Assembly (NCBI RefSeq): GCF_014655595.1 | Contig: NZ_BNBL01000014.1 | Span: 1 to 64,000 of the forward strand | Direction: 5' to 3' | Origin: Streptomyces griseocarneus | Lineage (GTDB): Bacteria; Actinomycetota; Actinomycetes; Streptomycetales; Streptomycetaceae | Length of the DNA: 64,000 nucleotides | Translations under genes and position numbers: made by a program | In this document: piece by piece, positions 27,872 to 35,316 of the stretch | How positions within the stretch are numbered: the first letter of the stretch is position 1 | Layout of the letters: every line of letters begins with the position of its first letter | Notes under the pieces: model-generated | The model's input: only the letters and a program-made list of their open reading frames with translations | The model's database searches: none | Told to the model about the DNA's origin: nothing

Positions 27872-27945
27872 GATGACTACGATGCAGGGCCGTACCAATT
27901 AGAACAAGCAAATATATTTACGCAAGACCGCGTAGCATCGCTTAC
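27872..27945. promoter_or_regulatory. Divergent control region with AT-rich palindrome
   Basis: AAATATATTT (27910-27919) is a perfect palindrome in an unusually AT-rich patch between the EamA and LysR genes. It resembles an inverted-repeat LysR operator. TAGCAT (27933-27938) is the likely -10 box of the LysR gene, whose transcript would begin at its ATG. Confidence 0.6.
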
Positions 27946-28866
27946 ATGTTGAATCTGGAGCGCCTGCGCACCCTCAACGCCGTCGCCCGCCACGGCTCCG
28001 TCAGCGCCGCGGCCGACGGGCTGCACGTGACGACCTCGGCCGTCTCCCAGCAGCTGGCCAAGCTGGAGCGCGAGACCGGACAGCGGCTGCTCGCCAAGAA
28101 CGGCCGGGGCGTGCGCCTCACCGATGCCGGGCGGCTGCTCGCCGAGCACGCCTCGCGCATCCTCTCCCAGGTGGAGCTCGCCCAGGCCGACCTGGAGGCC
28201 CAGCAGGGCCAGGCCGTCGGCGAACTGCTGCTGGGCGCCTTCCCCACCGCGGCCCGCGGCCTGTTCCCCACCTCCCTCGCCGGACTGCGCCGCGACCACC
28301 CCCAGCTGCGCCTGCGACTGGAGGAGATGGAGCAGGACGACGCCGTGCCGCGGGTGGTGCGCGGTGACATCGACCTCGCCGTGGTCCTCGACTGGTACAA
28401 CAAGCCCCTGCCCGTCCCGGCCGAGCTGGCCAAGGAGTGGCTCCTCGACGACCCCGTCGACGTCGCCGTCCCCGCCGGCCACCCGCTCGCCGGTCGTGAC
28501 CACGTCGCGCTGGAGGACTTCGCGGACGACGAGTGGATCTCCTGGCCCAAGGGCGAGTTCTGCCACGACTGGCTGATGCTCACCCTGCGCGGCAAGGGCG
28601 TCGAGCCCCGCATCTCGCACATGGCCGAGGAGCACCACACCCAGCTCGCCCTCGTCGCCGCCGGCCTGGGCGTCGCCGTCGCGCCGCGCCTGGGCCGGGG
28701 GCCGGTGCCGGAGGGGGTGCGCGTGGTGCCCGTACGGCACACGATGTGCCGCCATGTGTACGCGATCTGGCGGGCGGACGCGGGCCGCAGGCCCTCGATC
28801 CGGGCCGCCGTCGACGCGCTGCGCTCCTCCGGCGCGGCCGTCGCCCGCCAGGACCGCGCCGGATAG
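27946..28866 (+). CDS. LysR-family transcriptional regulator
   Basis: The 306-residue protein has the LysR helix-turn-helix at about 1-60 (LRTLNAVARHGSVSAAADGL, then SAVSQQLAKLE) and a substrate-binding domain from about 90 (GELLLGAFPTAARGLFP). The ligand is unknown. No ribosome site precedes ATG 27946, and TAGCAT lies 7 nt upstream, so a leaderless transcript is likely. It diverges from an EamA transporter, which it probably controls. Confidence 0.9.
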   Translation: MLNLERLRTLNAVARHGSVSAAADGLHVTTSAVSQQLAKLERETGQRLLAKNGRGVRLTDAGRLLAEHASRILSQVELAQADLEAQQGQAVGELLLGAFPTAARGLFPTSLAGLRRDHPQLRLRLEEMEQDDAVPRVVRGDIDLAVVLDWYNKPLPVPAELAKEWLLDDPVDVAVPAGHPLAGRDHVALEDFADDEWISWPKGEFCHDWLMLTLRGKGVEPRISHMAEEHHTQLALVAAGLGVAVAPRLGRGPVPEGVRVVPVRHTMCRHVYAIWRADAGRRPSIRAAVDALRSSGAAVARQDRAG

Positions 28867-28940
28867 GACCGCGCCGGATAGGACTGGGCCGGACAAGGCA
28901 GCCGTGCCGGATGGGCCGTGCCGGACAGGACCGCGCCGGA
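28851..28940 (+). repeat. Degenerate 15-bp tandem repeat at the LysR 3' end
   Basis: Two exact copies of GGACCGCGCCGGATA are followed by progressively diverged copies. The array starts in the last codons of the LysR gene and ends just before the flavoprotein stop. No hairpin terminator is evident between these convergent genes. Confidence 0.75.
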
Positions 28941-28947
28941 ATGGCCC

Positions 28948-29415
28948 CTAGCCGCCCGCGAGCTTGCGGAAGTCCCATGAGACGACCGTCCGCGGCACCA
29001 GTCGCAGCCAGGCGTGCCGGCCGTCGTGCGGCATGGCGGCCAGGCCGAAGTACTTGCCGGCGAAGAGCCGCTCCGCCTCCTCCAGCTCCGGGCACGCCCC
29101 GCCCGAGCGCGGCGCCTCACCGACCGGCACCGCCGTGCCCGACAGCTCGGCCCCGCGCAGCTCCCCGTATGCGTGGCCGTCGTCGACGACCACCGCCACG
29201 CGCGGGTCGCGCCGCAGGTCGGCCCAGCGTCGGCTGCGGGTGAGGGAGTACAGCCACAGGGCCCGGCCGTCCCACGCGTACCACAGGGCACTGGCGTGCG
29301 GACGGCCGCCCGGGCCGGCCGTCGCCACCCGGCAGACGCGCTGTCCGGTGAGGAAGGCGTCCAGCTCCGCCGGCGTCATCATGATCCGGCGGCCGCGTCG
29401 CTGTGTGCCGGCCAT
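28948..29415 (-). CDS. Pyridoxamine 5'-phosphate oxidase family protein
   Basis: A 155-residue split-barrel protein: LTGQRVCRVATAGPGGRPHA, SALWYAWDGRALWLYS, SRRWADLRRDPRVAVVVDD. These match the actinobacterial FMN/F420-binding PPOX family of mostly unknown substrate. ATG 29415 is chosen with GGTGGGG upstream; a GTG four codons earlier is the alternative. It is the second such fold in 5 kb but is not closely related to the gene at 24746. Confidence 0.86.
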   Translation of the reverse strand: MAGTQRRGRRIMMTPAELDAFLTGQRVCRVATAGPGGRPHASALWYAWDGRALWLYSLTRSRRWADLRRDPRVAVVVDDGHAYGELRGAELSGTAVPVGEAPRSGGACPELEEAERLFAGKYFGLAAMPHDGRHAWLRLVPRTVVSWDFRKLAGG

Positions 29416-29521
29416 CGCGCACCCCACCCTCCGCGTAGCTGACTACCCGTCAGAAAGCATGTGGCCCACAGCATGGGCCCTCTTCCCCCGCCGCGCAATG
29501 CCCGCTAGCCTCACCCGCACC

Positions 29522-30169
29522 ATGGCGCCGAAGGAACAGCCCGCCGACGAGAGCGACCCGGCGACCACCGTGCTGCTGACCGTCGAGTGCCAGCGCGGCG
29601 TCGTCGGCCCCGACAGCGCCCTGCCCGAGCTCGCCGCCGTCGCCCGCGCCTCGGGCGCCCTGGTCAACGTCGCCCGCCTCGTCGCCGGGGCGCACGAGGC
29701 CGGCGTCCAGGTCGTGCACGCCATCGCCGAGCGCCGCCCCGACGGCCGCGGCGCCGGGCGCAACGCCCCTCTCCTGCGCGCCGTCGAACGGCTCCCCGTG
29801 CAACAGCTGACCGGCACCCTGGCCGTCCGGGTCGCCGAGCCGATCCCGGTGGGGGACGGCGACCTGGTCCTGCGGCGGCTGCACGGGCTCTCGCCGCTGG
29901 CCGGCACCGGCCTGGACGCCGTGCTGCGCAACCTCGGCTGCCGCACCCTGATCGTCACCGGGGTCTCGGCCAACGTCGCCGTCCCCAACGCGGTCTTCGA
30001 CGCCGTCAACCTCGGCTACGCGGCCGTCGTCCCCTCCGACGCCATCGCCGGAGTGCCCGCCGACTACACGGCGGCGATGGTCCGCCACACCCTCGCGCAC
30101 GTGGCCGCCCTCACCACCACCGACGCCCTGCTGCGCGCCTGGCGGCAGCGACGGCGGCGGAGCGGCTGA
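29522..30169 (+). CDS. Isochorismatase-fold protein lacking the catalytic triad
   Basis: A 215-residue isochorismatase-like hydrolase fold. The usual Asp in the first strand (LLVIDMQ-type) is Glu22 in LLTVECQRGVV. The nucleophile Cys of the G-x3-N-x-C-V motif is Ala153 in GVSANVAVPNAVFDA. The central Lys is replaced by Arg or Leu in DLVLRRLHG. The fold markers GTGLDAVLRNLG and GYAAVVPSDAIAG are otherwise well kept. It should therefore not hydrolyse amides or vinyl ethers by the family mechanism and may be a binding protein. TAGCCT at 29506 suggests a near-leaderless transcript. Confidence 0.83.
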   Translation: MAPKEQPADESDPATTVLLTVECQRGVVGPDSALPELAAVARASGALVNVARLVAGAHEAGVQVVHAIAERRPDGRGAGRNAPLLRAVERLPVQQLTGTLAVRVAEPIPVGDGDLVLRRLHGLSPLAGTGLDAVLRNLGCRTLIVTGVSANVAVPNAVFDAVNLGYAAVVPSDAIAGVPADYTAAMVRHTLAHVAALTTTDALLRAWRQRRRRSG

Positions 30170-30228
30170 GGCGGCCGGCGAGGGGCGCGGCGGACCGCTC
30201 CTGTCAGCCCGGAGCGAGGGAGTCCCCC

Positions 30229-30684
30229 TCAGCCCAGGGTGAGGGAGTCCCCGTTCACCGACACCTTGCGCGCCGGCAGCGGCTGCCGCGCCGGCCCGCC
30301 GCGCACGCTGCCGTCGGTCACCGAGAACCTGCTGTCGTGGCAGGGGCAGTTGATGGTTCCGTCCGCGACCTCCTTCACCAGGCAGCCCTGGTGGGTGCAC
30401 ACCGCCGAGAACGCCTTGAACTCGCCCTTCGACGGCTGGGTGACCACCACCTTGCGGTCCGGGAAGACCTTCCCGCCGCCTTCGGGGATGTCCGCCGCCC
30501 TGCCCAGGGCCGCCCCGGCCCCCGGCTGCGCGGCCCCGCCGCCCTTCTCGCCGTCCTGGGCGTTCTCCTTCTTGCCGTCCGAGCCGCCGCAGGCGGCGAG
30601 CAGGGTAGCCAGGCCACAGACACCGGCCGTGGCGACGACGGCGCGACGGGCGGGGCCGGCCTGGGCGGATGCGGGATGCGTCAT
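30229..30684 (-). CDS. Rieske [2Fe-2S] lipoprotein, Tat-type signal
   Basis: An exported Rieske protein of 151 residues. The signal has twin arginines (R13-R14) and a lipobox LLAAC ending at Cys32. A Gly/Lys-rich linker leads to the Rieske domain. Cluster ligands are C96 and H98 in CTHQGC, and C113 and H116 in CPCHD, with C101 and C115 placed for a disulphide. It could be an electron-transfer subunit outside the membrane; no partner oxidase is adjacent. ATG 30684 has AAAGGA upstream. Confidence 0.9.
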   Translation of the reverse strand: MTHPASAQAGPARRAVVATAGVCGLATLLAACGGSDGKKENAQDGEKGGGAAQPGAGAALGRAADIPEGGGKVFPDRKVVVTQPSKGEFKAFSAVCTHQGCLVKEVADGTINCPCHDSRFSVTDGSVRGGPARQPLPARKVSVNGDSLTLG

Positions 30685-30778
30685 GATCGATCCTTTGCTG
30701 TATCCGGTGGGGCAGCTGGGTCGAGGACTCATACGGATCGGCGGCCCTGGGCGTTCAGACGCCGAGTAACCTGGGACG

Positions 30779-31603
30779 ATGCTCCCCCATGTCACGGCCA
30801 CCCGCTATGTCGCGCCCCTGCGCGAGGGTGGCTCGCTCCCCGGCATCGTCGAGGCCGACGACCTCGGGACGTACGTCATGAAGTTCACCGGCGCGGGCCA
30901 GGGCCGCAAGACGCTGGTCGCCGAGGTCATCTGCGGACAGCTGGCCCGCCGGCTGGGCCTGCGCGTCCCCGAGCTGGCCGTCCTCGAGCTGGACCCGGTC
31001 ATCGGCCGCGGAGAACCCGACCCCGAGGTGCAGGCGCTGCTCAAGGCCAGCGGCGGGCCCAACCTCGGCATGGACTTCCTGCCCGGCGCCCTCGGCTTCG
31101 ACCCGCTCGCCTTCGAGACCGACCCGGCCGAGGCCGGGCGCGTGGTGTGGTTCGACGCCCTGATCAACAACGTCGACCGCTCCTGGCGCAACCCCAACCT
31201 CCTGGTCTGGCACGGCCGGATGTGGCTCATCGACCACGGCGCCACCATGATCTGGCACCACAACTGGCCGAGTGCGGCCGCCGCGGCCGGCAAGGCGTAC
31301 GACGCCTCCGACCACGTCCTGGCCACCTTCGCCCCGGACGTCGCCGGCGCCGCGGCCGAGCTGGCCCCCCGGGTCACCGAGGAACTGCTGGCCGCGGCCG
31401 CGGCCGACGTGCCCGACGCGTGGCTGGCCGGCGAGCCGGGCTTCGACAGCCCGGACGCCCTGCGCCGGGCCTACGTCGAGGTGCTGCTCGAACGCGCCGC
31501 CGTCATCGGCGAGCGCATCACCGTCGGCGAGCGCTCCGCCGACAAACCCTCGCAGGCGCCCGAGTGGGTGCGCGTGAGGCTGAACGGAAAGGCCCCGCAG
31601 TGA
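30779..31603 (+). CDS. HipA-like kinase-fold protein
   Basis: A 274-residue protein with the HipA C-terminal kinase-like core: catalytic-loop DALINNVDRSWRNPN (an N-x-D-x5-N arrangement) and a metal-binding LIDHGATM. It lacks the HipA N-terminal domain and has no HipB antitoxin beside it. Instead it overlaps a DUF3037 gene by 4 bp, a recurring bacterial pair. TAACCT (30767-30772) places the transcript start at ATG 30779, so it is probably leaderless. The substrate is unknown; HipA itself phosphorylates glutamyl-tRNA synthetase. Confidence 0.85.
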   Translation: MLPHVTATRYVAPLREGGSLPGIVEADDLGTYVMKFTGAGQGRKTLVAEVICGQLARRLGLRVPELAVLELDPVIGRGEPDPEVQALLKASGGPNLGMDFLPGALGFDPLAFETDPAEAGRVVWFDALINNVDRSWRNPNLLVWHGRMWLIDHGATMIWHHNWPSAAAAAGKAYDASDHVLATFAPDVAGAAAELAPRVTEELLAAAAADVPDAWLAGEPGFDSPDALRRAYVEVLLERAAVIGERITVGERSADKPSQAPEWVRVRLNGKAPQ

Positions 31604-31992
31604 CCCGGCACAACGGACGCGACGTCTTCGAGTACGCGCTGCTGCGCGTCGTTCCCCGCGTGGAGCGCGGCGAGCAGATCAACGCCGGGATCGTCGTCTA
31701 CTGCCAGGCGAAGTCCTACGTCGCCGCCCGCGTCCACCTGGACGAGGCCCGCCTGCTGGCCCTCGACCCGGCGGCGGACGTCGCGGGCGTACGGGCCGCG
31801 CTGCACGCCGTGGAGGGCGTCTGCGCCGGCGGGGAACGGGCCGGCCAGGCGGCCTGCGACGACGCGGGCCGGCGCTTCCGCTGGCTGATCGCGCCCCGCA
31901 GCACCGTCGTGCAGCCCGGGCCGGTGCACACGGGCCTGACCGCCGACCCCGAGAGCGAGTCCGAACGCCTCCTCGACCTGCTGGTGCGGTGA
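31600..31992 (+). CDS. DUF3037 family protein, partner of the HipA-like gene
   Basis: A 130-residue soluble protein. The start VFEYALLRVVPRVERGEQIN and the segment AGIVVYCQ are typical of DUF3037. Function is unknown. GTG 31600 overlaps the HipA-like stop (GTGA), so the two proteins are made together and may form a complex. No DNA-binding motif is visible, so it is not an ordinary HipB antitoxin. Confidence 0.85.
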   Translation: MTRHNGRDVFEYALLRVVPRVERGEQINAGIVVYCQAKSYVAARVHLDEARLLALDPAADVAGVRAALHAVEGVCAGGERAGQAACDDAGRRFRWLIAPRSTVVQPGPVHTGLTADPESESERLLDLLVR

Positions 31993-32016
31993 CGCCGGGC
32001 GGGCGCGCCGCAGGCG

Positions 32017-32045
32017 TTGACAGGGGGTGGCGGGGCTTCTAGCGT
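32017..32045 (+). promoter_or_regulatory. Strong HrdB promoter for the SDR operon
   Basis: TTGACA (32017-32022) and TAGCGT (32040-32045) are separated by exactly 17 bp. This is the best consensus promoter in the window. Confidence 0.82.
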
Positions 32046-32058
32046 CTGATCGTCGGAC

Positions 32059-32078
32059 GTTACTAAGCGGTTGCTCAC
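32059..32078. promoter_or_regulatory. Possible TetR-type operator downstream of the SDR promoter
   Basis: GTTACTAAGCGGTTGCTCAC is an imperfect inverted repeat overlapping the predicted transcript start region. Its TAAGCGsTTg core resembles operators I recall near actinobacterial acyl-CoA metabolism genes. The regulator is not in the immediate neighbourhood. Confidence 0.35.
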
Positions 32079-32125
32079 CTGCTGCCCCGGCGGCCGGGGA
32101 ACCGCCTTCAGGTGAGGAGAACCGC

Positions 32126-32887
32126 ATGTCCACCACCGAGCAGCGCGTGGCCGTCGTCACGGGCGCGGCCCGAGGCATCGGCGCGGCGACCGCCGTGCGC
32201 CTGGCCGCGGAGGGCCGCGCGGTCGCCGTCCTCGACCTCGACGAGGCGGCCTGCGCGGACACCGTGGAGAAGATCACCGCGGCGGGCGGCCGGGCCCTGG
32301 CCGTCGGCTGCGACGTCTCCGACTCCGCCCAGGTGGACTCAGCCGTCGCCCGCATCGCGGACGCCCTCGGCGCGCCCGTCATCCTCGTGAACAACGCGGG
32401 CGTCCTGCGCGACAACCTGCTGTTCAAGATGAGCGACAGCGACTGGGACACCGTCATGAACGTGCACCTGCGGGGCGCGTTCCTGATGTCGCGCGCCTGC
32501 CAGAAGCACATGGTGGACGCGCGCTTCGGCCGGATCGTCAACCTCTCCAGCAGCTCGGCCCTCGGCAACCGCGGCCAGGCCAACTACGCCGCCGCCAAGG
32601 CCGGCATGCAGGGCCTGACCAAGACCCTCGCCAAGGAGCTCGGGAAGTTCGGCATCACCGCCAACTCCGTCGCCCCCGGCTTCATCGCCACCGAGATGAC
32701 CGCCGCCACCGCGGCCCGGGTCGGCATGAGCTTCGAGGACTTCAGCGCCGCGGCGGCCACCCAGATCCCGGTGCAGCGCGTCGGCGAGCCCGAGGACGTC
32801 GCCCACGCCATCGCCTTCTTCACCGGCGAGCAGGCCGGCTACGTCTCCGGCCAGGTCATGTACGTGGCCGGCGGCCCGCTCAACTGA
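32126..32887 (+). CDS. SDR-family 3-oxoacyl-ACP reductase-like enzyme
   Basis: A 253-residue classical short-chain dehydrogenase. The NAD(P)-binding TGAARGIGAAT, the NNAG motif in LVNNAGVLRDN, and the Ser/Tyr/Lys triad (SSSSALGNRGQANYAAAKAG) are all present. FabG-like residues LFKMSDSDWDTVMNVHLRG suggest a beta-ketoacyl-thioester substrate. GAGGAG lies about 7 nt before ATG 32126. It is expressed from a strong promoter with a possible repressor site, together with a second SDR 17 bp downstream. Confidence 0.9.
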   Translation: MSTTEQRVAVVTGAARGIGAATAVRLAAEGRAVAVLDLDEAACADTVEKITAAGGRALAVGCDVSDSAQVDSAVARIADALGAPVILVNNAGVLRDNLLFKMSDSDWDTVMNVHLRGAFLMSRACQKHMVDARFGRIVNLSSSSALGNRGQANYAAAKAGMQGLTKTLAKELGKFGITANSVAPGFIATEMTAATAARVGMSFEDFSAAAATQIPVQRVGEPEDVAHAIAFFTGEQAGYVSGQVMYVAGGPLN

Positions 32888-32904
32888 CGAAAGGGGCAGG
32901 ACGG

Positions 32905-33666
32905 ATGAACGCTCAGGAGCGCGAGCTCGAAGGAAGAGTCGCCCTCGTCACCGGGGCCAGCCGCGGCATCGGCTTCGGCGTCGCCGAGGCCCTCGTGGCC
33001 CGTGGCGCCAGGGTCGTCATCACCGGCCGCAACGAAGAGGCCCTCAAGGAGGCCGTCGAGCGGCTCGGCGACCGGCAGGCGGTCGGCGTACCCGGCAAGG
33101 CGCACGACGAGGACCATCAGGCGGTGGCCGTCGAGCGGGCCATGGAGGCCTTCGGCCGCGTCGACTACCTGGTCAACAACGCCGGTACCAACCCGGTGTT
33201 CGGCCCCCTGGCCGACCTCGACCTGGCCGTCGCCCGCAAGGTCTTCGAGACCAACGTCGTCTCGGCGCTCGGCTTCGCCCAGCGGACCTGGCACGCCTGG
33301 CAGAAGGACAACGGCGGGGCGATCCTCAACATCGCCTCCATCGCCGGGGTCGCCCCCTCGCCGTTCATCGGCGCGTACGGCGTGAGCAAGGCCGCCATGA
33401 TCAACCTCACCCTGCAGCTCGCGCACGAATTCGCGCCGGGCGTGCGGGTCAACGCCATCGCCCCGGCCGTGGTGAAGACGAAGTTCGCGGCGGCCCTCTA
33501 CGAGGGGCGCGAGGAGGAGGCCGCGGCCTCCTACCCGCTCGGGCGGCTGGGCGTGCCGGAGGACATCGGGGGTGCGGCGGCCTTCCTGCTGTCCGACGCC
33601 GCCGGGTGGATCACCGGGCAGACCCTCGTCGTGGACGGCGGGCTCTTCCTCAACGCCGGGGTCTGA
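32905..33666 (+). CDS. SDR-family oxidoreductase
   Basis: A second 253-residue classical SDR with TGASRGIGFGVA, NNAGTNP, and the triad in SIAGVAPSPFIGAYGVSKAA. It ends with the usual GQTLVVDGGLFLNAG. ATG 32905 has AAGGGGCAGGA upstream. The 17-bp spacing makes it the second gene of an operon with the FabG-like enzyme. The pair may act on successive steps of acyl-chain metabolism. Substrate is unknown. Confidence 0.9.
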   Translation: MNAQERELEGRVALVTGASRGIGFGVAEALVARGARVVITGRNEEALKEAVERLGDRQAVGVPGKAHDEDHQAVAVERAMEAFGRVDYLVNNAGTNPVFGPLADLDLAVARKVFETNVVSALGFAQRTWHAWQKDNGGAILNIASIAGVAPSPFIGAYGVSKAAMINLTLQLAHEFAPGVRVNAIAPAVVKTKFAAALYEGREEEAAASYPLGRLGVPEDIGGAAAFLLSDAAGWITGQTLVVDGGLFLNAGV

Positions 33667-33753
33667 GCGGGCGGGGGACCTCCGCGGCGGGCGTTGTCAG
33701 TGGTCGCCGGTAAGTTCTCCTCCGAGAACGAAAGCGAACCCGGAGGTTGCCCC

Positions 33754-34440
33754 GTGACCGTCACCGACATGCTGCCCGAGTCCTGGCGCGGTGTCCTCGG
33801 CGAGGAGCTGGAGAAGCCCTACTTCAAGGAGCTCACCGACTTCGTCGAGGACGAGAGGACGAAGGCGCCGGTGTACCCGCCGCGCGGGGAGGTCTTCGCC
33901 GCCCTGGAGGCCACCCCGTACGACCGGGTGAAGGTCCTCATCCTCGGCCAGGACCCGTACCACGGCGCGGGCCAGGGGCACGGCCTGTGCTTCTCGGTGC
34001 GCCCGGGCGTCAAGACGCCGCCCTCCCTGCGCAACATCTACAAGGAGATGGGCGAGGAGCTCGGCTACGACGTCCCCGACAACGGCTATCTGATGCCGTG
34101 GGCCGAGCAGGGCGTCCTGCTGCTCAATGCCGTGCTCACGGTGCGCGGCGGGGAGCCCAACTCCCACAAGGGCAAGGGCTGGGAGAAGTTCACCGACGCG
34201 GTGATCCGCGCGGTGGCCGCCCGCCCCGACCCGGCCGTCTTCGTGCTGTGGGGCAACTACGCGCAGAAGAAGCTGCCCCTGATCGACGAGGAGCGCCACA
34301 TCGTGGTCAAGGGTGCCCACCCCTCGCCGCTGTCGGCGAAGAAGTTCTTCGGCAGCCGTCCCTTCACGCAGATCAACGAGGCGGTCGCGGGCCAGGGCCA
34401 CGAGCCGATCGACTGGCGGATCCCCAACCTCGCCGTCTGA
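33754..34440 (+). CDS. ung: Uracil-DNA glycosylase, family 1
   Basis: Removes uracil from DNA to begin base-excision repair. The 228-residue protein carries the water-activating GQDPYH motif (D67, H70) and the C-terminal HPSPLSAKKFFGS loop. LLLNAVLTVRGGEPNSH is also typical. GTG 33754 has CGGAGG 9 nt upstream. It sits 87 bp after the SDR operon and may have its own promoter, although I could not place one confidently. Confidence 0.96.
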   Translation: MTVTDMLPESWRGVLGEELEKPYFKELTDFVEDERTKAPVYPPRGEVFAALEATPYDRVKVLILGQDPYHGAGQGHGLCFSVRPGVKTPPSLRNIYKEMGEELGYDVPDNGYLMPWAEQGVLLLNAVLTVRGGEPNSHKGKGWEKFTDAVIRAVAARPDPAVFVLWGNYAQKKLPLIDEERHIVVKGAHPSPLSAKKFFGSRPFTQINEAVAGQGHEPIDWRIPNLAV

Positions 34441-34489
34441 TCGCGAATTGATGGCGGCCCGATCGCGTTTCGATCGTGGTCCGGTCGCG

Positions 34490-34527
34490 CCGGGCGCGCG
34501 GCTCCGTTTCGTACGGGGCGCGCCCGG
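34490..34527. terminator. Bidirectional terminator between ung and the lipoprotein gene
   Basis: Perfect 10-bp arms CCGGGCGCGC (34490-34499) and GCGCGCCCGG (34518-34527) lie between two convergent genes. Confidence 0.75.
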
Positions 34528-34531
34528 CCGG

Positions 34532-35221
34532 TCAGTTGCCGTACACCTGGTGGCAGATCCGCGACGCGTCCTCGCCCTTCTGCCACTTTCCGTAGGTGTC
34601 GCCCAAGGCGCAGACGCCACGGCCCTTCTGGCCGCGCCGGTCCGGGGCGGGGGCGGGCATCTCCTGGCGCGGGGCCTCCTGACGCGGGGCCTCACGGCGC
34701 TCGCCGGCATCGGGCCGGGGCTCCACGCGCCGGGACTCGGCCGGCGGTGCCTGGCGCTGCGGGGCGGAAGCCGGGGGTGCCTCCCGCGAGGCGGGGGCCG
34801 GTCCGGCGGCGGGCGGGCGAGCCGCGGAGCCGGGGGAGCCGGCCGGGCGCTCCGCCTCCCGGGCGGGCTCCCCGGGGGCGGCCTGGCCGGCCGGACGGCG
34901 CGGCCCGGCGTCCGCGCCCCGGGCCGGATCCCGCCCGGGCAGCCACGGCGGATCCCACGGCCGGATGTGCTCCGGACCCCATGACGGTCCCGGGGGCAGG
35001 GCCGGTGACGGCGCCGCCGGGTCCGTGGACCCCTCCCGCGCCGGGCCGCCCCCGACGGTGACCAGGGACTCCCGGGCGGGGCCCGGCCCGTCCTCCGGTG
35101 CGGCGCCGCGCGTGAGGCGGTGCGGACCGGTACGTTCGGTGGGCGGGGAGACGGAGACACAGCCGACGGCGGCCGACATCGCCACCGCCACCAGGACCGC
35201 CGCCGCGGGCATTCGCTGCAC
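34532..35221 (-). CDS. Pro/Ala-rich putative lipoprotein with conserved C-terminal Cys motif
   Basis: A signal peptide (PAAAVLVAVAMSAAVGC) with a plausible lipobox Cys is followed by about 170 residues of low-complexity Pro/Ala/Arg sequence. A short folded end reads GVCALGDTYGKWQKGEDAS, then ICHQVYGN, with two cysteines. I have the impression this C-terminal motif recurs in streptomycete exported proteins, but I know no function. The start could be GTG 35221 or ATG 35212; both keep the signal peptide. Confidence 0.75.
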   Translation of the reverse strand: MQRMPAAAVLVAVAMSAAVGCVSVSPPTERTGPHRLTRGAAPEDGPGPARESLVTVGGGPAREGSTDPAAPSPALPPGPSWGPEHIRPWDPPWLPGRDPARGADAGPRRPAGQAAPGEPAREAERPAGSPGSAARPPAAGPAPASREAPPASAPQRQAPPAESRRVEPRPDAGERREAPRQEAPRQEMPAPAPDRRGQKGRGVCALGDTYGKWQKGEDASRICHQVYGN

Positions 35222-35316
35222 CCGCCCAACCCTGCAGGCGGACAACAGCGGTTGTGAACACCCCGCCGGAGTGGCGCGGGATCACGGCCCTCGGCGCGCG
35301 CCGTCCCGCACCCCCG

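Noticed and set aside
30205..30251. Duplicated GAGGGAGTCCCC near the Rieske 3' end as a mobile-element scar
   Set aside because: The copies are short and imperfect in context, with no inverted ends or transposase nearby.
33661..33753. LexA/SOS box or promoter before ung
   Set aside because: TTGTCA and TAAGTT are only 11 bp apart, and no sequence resembles the actinobacterial SOS box.
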